From the NCBI GenBank assembly GCA_002305765.1, contig DBQU01000094.1:1-13015 (forward strand): a DNA stretch of 13,015 bases, given 5' to 3'. The stretch is from Deltaproteobacteria bacterium UBA1386. GTDB lineage: Bacteria > Desulfobacterota > Syntrophorhabdia > Syntrophorhabdales > Syntrophorhabdaceae. The position numbers and the translations under genes are program-made. Under the pieces are notes generated by a model that searched no databases, was not told where the DNA came from, and was given only the letters and a program-made list of their open reading frames with translations. Positions 6,324 to 13,015 of this stretch are shown here, one piece after another; the stretch's first letter is position 1, and every line of letters starts with the position of its first letter.

Positions 6324-8528
6324 ATGAAGGAACTGAAGGTTTCGGACAAGGCGGGGAAGATACGGCGGGCATCCGATGACGTCGTGCGGGAGGCGCTGGC
6401 GGACCTCGTCCCCGGGGGAAGGACCACCCATCGCATAGGGGGACATACGGACTGGTATCACGGAGCGGCGGTCTCCCCCGACGGGTCGCGGCTGATCACT
6501 GCCAACCGCGACGGAACGGCCCGCCTCTGGGACATTGCCAGCGGCCAATGCCTCATGGTGTTTCGGGGGCACACCGGCGAGGTGGTGCGGGCTGCTTTTA
6601 TGAACCACACGGACCGGGCCGTCACAACCGACGATGACGGCACCCTGCGCCTTTGGGACTGCGCGACGGGCGCCTGCATCCTCGTCCTGAAAGGTCATCA
6701 TGGACGTGTCGGCGGCCTGGCGGTGAGCCCCGATGACAGGTATATCGCAAGCAGTGACAGCTTCTGGGCACTCAGGGTATGGTCCCTTCCCGAGGGTACT
6801 TGCGAACATTCCGCGGCAGGGATCAACAATGTCATGAGTATCCTTGTGACCCGGGACGGCAACACGATGCTCACGCTGGACTCACAGCACGATATCCTTC
6901 GATGGGACTTCCCCGGCCTTGGTGATCCCTCTCTTGTTGCGAACGGTGATTACTGGGACATCGCTCTTTCGGGGTATGGAGAGTTTGTGGCCGCCGGAAG
7001 GGACGGCCTTTCCTGCTTCGATGTTCGCACCGGCGTCCTGAAGAGGCTCTATTCCCTGGAACCGCACAAACCCTACAAGGTGACCACCGCTTCCGACGAA
7101 ACACGGTTCGTGGCCTGCTGCAGCCCCAGGGAGACTGTCCTCGTGGTGGACCGCAAAACGGGCGCTGTTGAGAAACAGTTTGCCGGTCCGAGGTTGGTGA
7201 CCGACATGAGCCTCTCGCCGGATGGAAAAACCCTCTATACGGTGGGCTTTGACCGGACATGCAACATCTGGGATATCGGCACGGGCGAGTGCCTGCAAGC
7301 CATCGGTTCCACCCGGAGCGTGCACCATCTCTCCCTTTCCGGCAACGGCATGTATCTCGCCGCCTGTGACAAAGGCGACACGGTCAAGCTCTGGAGCCTC
7401 ACGGATGGTTCCCAGCGGGCGAAGTTCCCGGGGGCAACGTCCGTCGCCTTTCTCGAAAGCGCCCGTCTTGTTGTCACCGGGCATGATGACGGCCGGGTTC
7501 GATTCTGGGACATCGATAGCGGCAAAGAGAAGCCCGGGACGGTCTTGCAGGCCTACTCATCCGCGGTCGCCTGCGTCCTGCCGCTGGAATCAGGCGCCTT
7601 TTTCGCAACCTTCGCCCGGCACGGAGTGCCGAAGCTCTGGAACACGGAAAAACGCAATTGTCTCAGGATCCGTAACAGGGCCGGAAATATCGACATCGAC
7701 ACCGTCGCGATAGATGAAGACACACAACGCGTGGCGATGCGTCGCCAGGGGAAGAACCATATACTTGTCTGCGATCTTCGGTCCGGCGACATTCTTGCCA
7801 CGCTGACGGACCACGCATACAAGTACGGCAACCTCTCCGTCATCATCACGGGCATTCGTTTTCTCCCCCGGGGAAGGGGTCTTGTTTCCTGCGGCCGTGA
7901 CGGCCTTATCATCCTCTGGGACCTTTCCACGTTCAAGGCCGCGCGTTCTATCCATGTAGGTAATTCGATCCTCTCCATGGCCGTCGAGAACGACGGGCGT
8001 CATGTGGTCATCGGCACCTATGCGGGAGGGGTGGAACGATGGGACCTCGAAAGCGGGCAACGCGAGATCTGCCGGCCTCCTGAAGGGAGTCCGGTGGCGG
8101 GGCTCGCGCTCTCTCCCGACGAAAGCCGGCTCTTCGTGTCCTTCAACGACGGGACCGTGAGGATCATAGACAGACAGAGCACGGCCCTCGTCTGCTCCCT
8201 CTGGAACGTGGATGACGGCTTCTTCTGGTTCACACCGCCCGACGAGCACGCCCCGGACGGCTGGGTGTGGACTGACAGGGAAGACCTCCTCCATCTCGTC
8301 GAGGAGGGCAGCGATGGCAAGGTCCTTGGTGCCGTACCCCTGGCTGACGAAAGACGAGGAACCTATATCATGACCCGCAACAATGCGGCAATCGTGCAGG
8401 CGCGCCTTAAGGGCCTCGATGAATACGCGCGCGTCGTGGGTCGCTATAGCCGTGCCCTTGCGGACGGGCAGAACAGGGGCGAGGCCCGCCCGCGACCGAT
8501 GCTGACCGGGAAAGATAATGATGCGTAA
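6324..8528 (+). CDS. WD40 repeat protein A, about 14 blades (two propellers)
   Basis: This 734-residue protein has about 14 WD40-type repeats between residues 35 and 630, enough for two seven-bladed propellers. The clearest repeats are the first three, with GH...SPDG...DGTARLWD and GTLRLWD signatures. Later blades are degenerate but keep the W-D/V-D turns (for example CNIWDIGTGE, VRFWDIDSGK, IILWDLSTFK). After the last blade comes a C-terminal module: GFFWFTPPDEHAP directly followed by DGWVWTDREDL (residues 632-655), then a segment YIMTRNNAAIVQARLKG. The same module ends the next protein. WD40 propellers are protein-protein scaffolds, and no catalytic domain is visible. There is no signal peptide. 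The ATG follows AGGA (6315-6318) at a normal distance and lies nine bases after the membrane-protein gene. The end overlaps the next gene by 11 nt. Confidence 0.9.
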   Translation: MKELKVSDKAGKIRRASDDVVREALADLVPGGRTTHRIGGHTDWYHGAAVSPDGSRLITANRDGTARLWDIASGQCLMVFRGHTGEVVRAAFMNHTDRAVTTDDDGTLRLWDCATGACILVLKGHHGRVGGLAVSPDDRYIASSDSFWALRVWSLPEGTCEHSAAGINNVMSILVTRDGNTMLTLDSQHDILRWDFPGLGDPSLVANGDYWDIALSGYGEFVAAGRDGLSCFDVRTGVLKRLYSLEPHKPYKVTTASDETRFVACCSPRETVLVVDRKTGAVEKQFAGPRLVTDMSLSPDGKTLYTVGFDRTCNIWDIGTGECLQAIGSTRSVHHLSLSGNGMYLAACDKGDTVKLWSLTDGSQRAKFPGATSVAFLESARLVVTGHDDGRVRFWDIDSGKEKPGTVLQAYSSAVACVLPLESGAFFATFARHGVPKLWNTEKRNCLRIRNRAGNIDIDTVAIDEDTQRVAMRRQGKNHILVCDLRSGDILATLTDHAYKYGNLSVIITGIRFLPRGRGLVSCGRDGLIILWDLSTFKAARSIHVGNSILSMAVENDGRHVVIGTYAGGVERWDLESGQREICRPPEGSPVAGLALSPDESRLFVSFNDGTVRIIDRQSTALVCSLWNVDDGFFWFTPPDEHAPDGWVWTDREDLLHLVEEGSDGKVLGAVPLADERRGTYIMTRNNAAIVQARLKGLDEYARVVGRYSRALADGQNRGEARPRPMLTGKDNDA

Positions 8529-10935
8529 GACAGGGGAAATACCGCCGTCTTCCTCGGTCGTGTCCTTTCGCCCCGGGGACCTTCCGGCCAGGGCGGTGAC
8601 CGGGGTCCTCAAGATGTCCGCGCCGGAGAGCCGTCTGACCCACGACCCCGGGTTCCACAAAGGACAGATCGCCGCGCTTGCGGGGGCATTTGGCGGCACC
8701 CACCTGCTCACGGGAACCTCGAGGGGTGAGGTTCGCCTGTGGGACATGGCCTCCGGAAGATGCGTACGGACGTTCTCCTGCGGAGGCCCCACCCTTTCGG
8801 GCATCTTCACGACACCCGGGACGAACCGCATGGTAACGGCCTTTCTCTTCGGTACCAAGAAGGTCTGGGACCTCGAAACAGGCGATTGCCTGGCGACCCT
8901 GTCCGACCATCCCGGCGACCCCGTGCACTGCAACGACGATCATCTCTTCTGCAAGCAGAACTGGAATGTCTCGAGTCTCGTGAGGGGAAAGGGTCCGGAC
9001 TCGAAAAGGTCCGAGGCCCTGATATACGACGTGAACACGGGGAAGAGGGTCCGGACGTTACGGATCGAGGGAAGTCATATCCGTTCCCTCGTCGTAAGCC
9101 CCGACGGCGGGAAGATCGCCGCCTCCGGCGACGACCAGTCCGTCCGGATATGGGACGTCGCGTCGGAGGACATCCTTCACGAAAACCGCCAGCGGTTGAA
9201 GTGGCCTTTTATCGTCGGCTTCAGTCCCGACAGCCGGTCAGTTGTTCTGAGCTGGACCGACAGGGTCGAGGTACGGGACGTGACGGGGTCGGGCGCCTCC
9301 TATGACCTGGCGATACCCTCACCCGTCCAGCCCTATAGGGCGTCCTACGCGTTGAGAGACCACCGCCTGATCGAGAATCAGATAGACCTGTCGGCTAGCG
9401 ATCCCATATCCAGTATCCGCGTCATCGATATCCGGACGGGGCGGACCATGTACACGAACACCTTCACGGGGTACATGGAACTTGAGTCCCTGACGGAAGA
9501 CGGGCGGTTCTGCCTGGGATCCCGCCACGGCTGGATCGACGTGTGGGACATGGAAAGCAACGAAATGACGGCCTCCCTGTCGGCGAACCGGGAATACTAT
9601 GGGTATGCGGGCGGGTACAACAGGATCGCCGGCATCAATGGACGCATCGCCATTTCACGGGAGGAATCGGTGGTGCGCCTCGTCGACCCGGCTTCGGGGA
9701 AGCCCGCGGAGATACTGCCCATCGGCCAACCGGTCAGGGACCTCGCAATGACCCCCGATGGAAAGGAATTCCTGACCATGGGCGAAGGGACGGTGAAGCA
9801 CTGGGATCTCTCAAGCGGCCGATGCCTCAGGGAGATCGGCATCCCCGGCATGGAACTCTGGGACGACCTGCCGCAGGGCGCGCCGGTGATGGCGGTGACA
9901 CCCGACGGGAGGTATCTGGTACTGCCGTCGGAGGACGGTGTCGCGGTCCACGACCTGTCGACCGGCCGGCATGAAATGAGCTTCCCTCTCGCCGAACGGG
10001 TGGAGGGTCCTTTAGCCCTCTACGTGGCCGGGGACGGGCAAAGGCTGGTGGCGGTCTCAGGACACTCGGGCTTTCTCGGGTCCTACAACCTTGGAACGGG
10101 CACCCCTATTGCCGGTTTCCCCCTCGTCGGCATGGAGCCGTTCCAGGCATTCTGCATGGGTGGACAGGTCCTCGCCACCGCGAGCCGAACGGTCCTTTCA
10201 TTCCGTGATGAACGAACGGGCAGGCTCCTGAAGAGATGCGACCACAACGACTACATCGACGACATCCTCTTCGTCCCGTCCCGGGAAAGGGTGATCGCTG
10301 CGGGATTGAGAGGGTTCCTCTTCTGGGACCGGGAAGGGAGCGAACCTGTGATGGAGAAACCGGACAATGCGGACGGCGTCATCACATTCGGCGGATGCCC
10401 GTCCTTATCGCCCGGCGAAACGAATATCATCGTTCGGGGCCGGTACTACATAGCCCTGTGGGACATTGAGACACACCGGTTCCTGTGGCGGCACGACTTT
10501 CCCCGGGAGAACCGGATAAGAAAGGTCGTCGCCTTTCCCGACGGCGAACGCTTCGCGACACTGGACATAACGGGGGTCATAACGGTCCGTAGCGTCGATA
10601 AAGGGGATGTCCTCGCGACCCTCCATGTCCTGCCCGAAGGGTTCATCTGGGAGACCCCGCCCGATGACCATGCACCTTCGGGGTGGCTCTGGACGGACAG
10701 GGAAGACCTTATCACCGTCACGGCCGCGTCGGGGAATGATGGCGGCTCAAGGATATTCCGAGAGGGTGAAAGCGAGCACAGGGCCTACCTGAGGATATAC
10801 AACAACCGGGAAATGGTCACGGCGAAGATCGCGGGAAAGGAAGAGTACCGCCAGCAGGTCGCGCTCCACGCCCGCGTCCTCGACAGGGCACGGATCGACA
10901 ACGGCTCCGTCGGTCTTCGCCCCGCCCTGCCCTGA
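8518..10935 (+). CDS. WD40 repeat protein B, about 15 blades
   Basis: This 805-residue protein is built like its upstream neighbour but is quite divergent from it in the propellers. About 15 WD40-like repeats can be picked out from residue 45 to 705. Good ones are GEVRLWDMASGRC, VRIWDVASED, WIDVWDMESNE and VKHWDLSSGRC. The C-terminal module is shared with protein A: GFIWETPPDDHAP then SGWLWTDREDL at residues 708-731, followed by AYLRIYNNREMVTAKIAGKEEY, so both end with the same kind of N-N-x-x-x-V-x-A-x-(L/I)-x-G segment. No enzymatic motif, signal peptide or membrane helix is visible. The start is ATG at 8518 (a second ATG follows directly at 8521). The 11-nt overlap with protein A indicates coupled translation and probably fixed stoichiometry. 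The pair may form a heteromeric scaffold. Confidence 0.9.
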   Translation: MMRKTGEIPPSSSVVSFRPGDLPARAVTGVLKMSAPESRLTHDPGFHKGQIAALAGAFGGTHLLTGTSRGEVRLWDMASGRCVRTFSCGGPTLSGIFTTPGTNRMVTAFLFGTKKVWDLETGDCLATLSDHPGDPVHCNDDHLFCKQNWNVSSLVRGKGPDSKRSEALIYDVNTGKRVRTLRIEGSHIRSLVVSPDGGKIAASGDDQSVRIWDVASEDILHENRQRLKWPFIVGFSPDSRSVVLSWTDRVEVRDVTGSGASYDLAIPSPVQPYRASYALRDHRLIENQIDLSASDPISSIRVIDIRTGRTMYTNTFTGYMELESLTEDGRFCLGSRHGWIDVWDMESNEMTASLSANREYYGYAGGYNRIAGINGRIAISREESVVRLVDPASGKPAEILPIGQPVRDLAMTPDGKEFLTMGEGTVKHWDLSSGRCLREIGIPGMELWDDLPQGAPVMAVTPDGRYLVLPSEDGVAVHDLSTGRHEMSFPLAERVEGPLALYVAGDGQRLVAVSGHSGFLGSYNLGTGTPIAGFPLVGMEPFQAFCMGGQVLATASRTVLSFRDERTGRLLKRCDHNDYIDDILFVPSRERVIAAGLRGFLFWDREGSEPVMEKPDNADGVITFGGCPSLSPGETNIIVRGRYYIALWDIETHRFLWRHDFPRENRIRKVVAFPDGERFATLDITGVITVRSVDKGDVLATLHVLPEGFIWETPPDDHAPSGWLWTDREDLITVTAASGNDGGSRIFREGESEHRAYLRIYNNREMVTAKIAGKEEYRQQVALHARVLDRARIDNGSVGLRPALP

Positions 10936-11088
10936 TGGGCATCATCGACACCGGAACCGACCCCGGGGAACACAACATCATCTCCAACGCCTCCCGCGCC
11001 GCCATTCTCCCTGCCCACATCGTCAAGGCTCCCCTCCTCCCGTCCCTTCCCATTATCGGGCACCGGCCCCTGCCGATCATCACGGGAA

Positions 11089-11127
11089 GGATGAGAGGCT
11101 TCGATCTCTCCTGCCATCCGCTTTTTT
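11089..11127 (+). terminator. Possible intrinsic terminator after the WD40 operon
   Basis: GGATGAGAG (11089-11097) can pair with CTCTC (11106-11110) and, after a five-base bulge, ATCC (11116-11119). GC and six T residues (11122-11127) follow. The bulge makes it imperfect. Its position, about 150 bases after the WD40 B stop and just before the second upstream element, fits an operon end. A second possible stem lies upstream at about 11055-11078 (ATCGGGCA with TGCCGAT). The rest of 10936-11142 shows no convincing gene. Confidence 0.45.
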
Positions 11128-11142
11128 AGCCCCCAATCCCCA

Positions 11143-11202
11143 CTTTGTGCATGATACACCTTCTCTTTTGCCATTGCGTGCACGGGACTTTGCCTGATAT
11201 CC
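11143..11202 (+). repeat. Duplicated upstream element, copy B
   Basis: This is the second copy of the 60-nt element (5582 bases downstream of copy A, same orientation, gapless, 49/60 identical). The identical core is at 11159-11177. The inverted GTGCA/TGCAC pair is at 11147-11151 and 11179-11183, again 27 bases apart. It ends 39 bases before the start of the 95-residue gene that opens module 2, much closer than copy A is to its gene. An A-rich stretch and TATGAT (11218-11223) follow but have no well-spaced -35 partner. Confidence 0.6.
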
Positions 11203-11241
11203 AATTAAAAAACGCTCTATGATCCGTCAATGGAGGTGACC

Positions 11242-11529
11242 ATGACAAGAGACGAGGAAATAAGGTACGGGATGGAGGCATACAGGGATGCCCTGCGGTT
11301 CGCGGCCGGGGCTTCCACGCGGGAAGACCTTGCCGGTGTGGAGGAGAGCTACTGGATCGCCTTTAACAAACTGAGAGAGTCTCCCCTCGAGGAGCACCGG
11401 CGTATCTGCGCCGAGTGTCTTGAAGCGGTGGCGCGAATTCTCGATGGGGAGGGTCGACGGGACGCCGGCAACGATCTTCGGGAGCAGGCCGAGACCTTCC
11501 GCAAGCCCCGCGCCGGAGAGAAACGATAA
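11242..11529 (+). CDS. Small helical protein of unknown function (95 aa)
   Basis: Not recognised. The protein is charged and almost entirely helical by composition (EEIRYGMEAYRDALRF, REDLAGVEESYWIAFNKL, RRICAECLEAVARIL). It has a basic C-terminus, and no signal peptide or membrane segment. I chose ATG at 11242 because GGAGGTG (11232-11238) sits three bases before it. The ATG at 11230 would begin just before that ribosome site and has none of its own. It is the first gene after upstream element copy B and lies 21 bases before the membrane-protein paralog. Module 1 has no counterpart. It could be an accessory or adaptor subunit, a guess from position only. Confidence 0.7.
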   Translation: MTRDEEIRYGMEAYRDALRFAAGASTREDLAGVEESYWIAFNKLRESPLEEHRRICAECLEAVARILDGEGRRDAGNDLREQAETFRKPRAGEKR

Positions 11530-11550
11530 CGCAAGAAGGGGTCGGGGAAC

Positions 11551-12153
11551 ATGGGGCATCACAGTCTCATCGCCTGGATACGGGAAGAGATCATGTCTAC
11601 GGAGGTGGTCATGCGGAGTGAGGTTGTTGGCTATACAGAGAGATTGGAGCCCAATCCCGCCATGTCTATCTCCGAGGGCACTCTTTATCCTACAACCTCG
11701 GACGGGATGTACGAGATCCACCAGGACCCTATCTACGAGGATGTCCCCCGGACCGTCCTCGACGAGAGGCGCGCGTCGGATGCCGCCGAGGCGCTCGTCA
11801 CCCTCATACTCTCCGACGAGCGGTATATGTACCTGGCGAGCGAGCTGATGGGCGGAGAAAAGGTGTTCGTCCCGCACTGGGACCGCCTCTGCCGGATGGG
11901 TAGGGACAGAAGGACACGAAGGTTGGCCCTTCATCGCCTTGGCAAAGCCCCTTCTCAGCTTTTCATGGAGGGTGTACGCGGGATGGCGGAAGCGCTGAAA
12001 GGTCCGCTCACGTCTCTCTGGTATCTCTGCGCCGGTGCATGCTTTTACGCGTTTATCATCTACCTCATCTGGCCGGACTCGAAGGCGGGCAGGTGGATCG
12101 CCGCGACGGTAAAGAGAATTCTCGCGGAAGCGACAAGAATGATATACGATTAG
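11551..12153 (+). CDS. Membrane-anchored protein of unknown family, paralog 2
   Basis: A 200-residue paralog of the 5724-6314 product. Helical soluble domain at residues 1-150 with the shared blocks LIAWI, EVVGYxE, LEPNPxM, LSDERYMYLA, PHW and RTRRLAL. One membrane helix lies at about 155-174 (LWYLCAGACFYAFIIYLIW), then PDSK and the common C-terminal tail VKRILAEATRMIYD. The alignment is gapless until about residue 150, where this copy has four extra residues. Residues at about 51-60 and 101-120 are the least conserved and may confer specificity. AAGGGG (11536-11541) lies nine bases before the ATG, which supports this start. Here the downstream partner is not a WD40 protein but the unrelated gene beginning 54 bases later. 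Confidence 0.78.
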   Translation: MGHHSLIAWIREEIMSTEVVMRSEVVGYTERLEPNPAMSISEGTLYPTTSDGMYEIHQDPIYEDVPRTVLDERRASDAAEALVTLILSDERYMYLASELMGGEKVFVPHWDRLCRMGRDRRTRRLALHRLGKAPSQLFMEGVRGMAEALKGPLTSLWYLCAGACFYAFIIYLIWPDSKAGRWIAATVKRILAEATRMIYD

Positions 12154-12207
12154 AAGGAAACCGCTCATTTGCGACCCTCTTCCGCTGAAAAGGAAAGGAG
12201 ATAGAAA

Positions 12208-13015
12208 ATGACACCCTACAGGAAACTCGGCGACGACATGGACGCGGTCATACGGTCCTTCGATACGAACCCCGCCGTCACGGAATGGCAAAGGAACACC
12301 TGGCGGCCGGAGGGCAAGAAGAAGGCGATCACCCATGACATGTTCGGGTGCGACCACGAGAAGGCCCTTGCCTTCGAAGACGGGACAAGAATAGGTTCCC
12401 TGAAGAAGAACAGCGCCCGCCGGTTCTGGGACTATGCGGGATGGCATGTCTTCCCGCCGGTAGAGGACGTCGTCCGTTTCTGCCTTTTCATGCATCTCGA
12501 CCTTTACCGGACGGTGGCGCTCCTGCTGAAAGCCAAATGGGAACGCTTTTTCGCCCACGAGGTGAACGGCTGGAGGGCGTCAGACGGGACAAGCCTTACC
12601 GATATCCTTCTCGACAGGGACGAGCACGCCCTGAGGGAGGCCCTTGCCCGGTTCCAACCCCGGGAGGGCCTCTACAACCTCATCGGGGACCTTGCCGCCC
12701 GCCACGCGCCGGCGTCCGACACCGGCAGGCCTTTTCTCGAGGGGCACACGCCTTCCACCTTCGGGGAACTGGTGAAAGAGATGCTCATGGGAAGGTATCA
12801 TTTCCTTTCGGTATTGAGCGCGGAGGTCTCCCAATTTGCGGCGCGGGCACGGAATGAGTTCCTCCTTCTCGTGGAAGGCACCAAAAAAGAGCAGCAGACC
12901 TACGCCATCGAGAAGGCGCGGTGGGTATCTCTGCGGCAGGAACTGGAAGACGTCTACCTGCTCATCGAGAACCAGCGGATCAGGAACGCCCACACCCGCC
13001 GCGAGTGGCTCCCCC
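12208..13015 (+). CDS. Protein of unknown family, 3' end outside window (partial)
   Basis: The reading frame opens with ATG at 12208 and is still open at the last base (269 codons seen). AAAGGAG at 12194-12200, seven bases upstream, is a strong ribosome site. The product starts MTPYRKLGDDMDAVIRSF. It is rich in charged and aromatic residues (RRFWDYAGWHVFPP, KAKWERFFAHEVNGW) and later looks helical, with a possible coiled segment near residues 225-265 (EGTKKEQQTYAIEKARW ... LRQELEDVYLLIENQRI). No signal peptide, membrane helix or known catalytic motif is visible in this part. It occupies the cargo position behind membrane paralog 2 that the WD40 proteins hold behind paralog 1. A C-terminal domain beyond the window could reveal its function. 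Confidence 0.75.
   Translation, partial: MTPYRKLGDDMDAVIRSFDTNPAVTEWQRNTWRPEGKKKAITHDMFGCDHEKALAFEDGTRIGSLKKNSARRFWDYAGWHVFPPVEDVVRFCLFMHLDLYRTVALLLKAKWERFFAHEVNGWRASDGTSLTDILLDRDEHALREALARFQPREGLYNLIGDLAARHAPASDTGRPFLEGHTPSTFGELVKEMLMGRYHFLSVLSAEVSQFAARARNEFLLLVEGTKKEQQTYAIEKARWVSLRQELEDVYLLIENQRIRNAHTRREWLP

Noticed and set aside
10935..11129. 64-residue open frame starting in the WD40 B stop codon (TGATG)
   Set aside because: No ribosome site, unnatural composition (Pro/Ile/Leu rich, low complexity), and it runs through two possible hairpins. The antisense 139-residue frame here is equally unconvincing.
5561..11202. Transposon or integrative element bounded by the 60-nt direct repeats
   Set aside because: No transposase, integrase or tRNA is present, the repeats are diverged and placed as upstream regions, and no target-site duplication is visible. 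Module duplication explains them better.
11227..12558. 443-codon open frame on the minus strand
   Set aside because: It is antisense to well-supported genes with ribosome sites and a paralog, and has shadow-like composition typical of GC-rich DNA. Similar long antisense frames at 5640-6809 and 7590-8933 were rejected for the same reason.

Overview
The window is GC-rich, densely packed bacterial DNA with no RNA genes, IS elements or CRISPR array that I can see. The tight operons, the molybdate importer, the SPASM-type radical SAM protein and the large WD40 proteins would suit a Gram-negative anaerobe, perhaps Desulfobacterota. That assignment is inference with low confidence, because no marker gene is present.

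Region 1 (about 1-2635, + strand) holds a radical SAM/SPASM protein followed, with a 32-nt overlap, by an unusual fusion. The N-terminal half of the fusion looks like a SPASM-type cysteine cluster without a radical SAM cysteine motif. Its C-terminal half resembles a family 9 (heptosyltransferase-like) glycosyltransferase. The two are probably translationally coupled and work on one product, possibly a cell-envelope or peptide modification.

Region 2 (2653-5413, - strand) is a four-gene molybdate-uptake operon, in transcription order: a two-domain Mop/TOBE protein, modC, modA and modB. Junctions overlap or are a few bases apart. A near-palindromic CGTTATATATATACG box resembling a ModE operator overlaps the likely -10 region, so molybdate repression is plausible. 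The operon converges on Region 1.

Region 3 (about 5561-13015, + strand) is the most unusual part. It appears to be two modules built on one plan. Each starts with the same 60-nt upstream element (49/60 identical, no gaps) and carries a paralogous about 200-residue protein with one C-terminal membrane helix. The last 46 nt of these two genes differ at a single base. Module 1 follows the membrane protein with two giant WD40 proteins (734 and 805 aa) that share a C-terminal signature. Module 2 places a 95-residue helical protein before the membrane protein and, after it, a protein of unknown family that runs off the window. A conserved membrane partner, a conserved upstream element and different cargo suggest an undescribed modular system. 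WD40 scaffolds would suit surveillance, signalling or complex assembly, but nothing in the sequence identifies an enzymatic activity.
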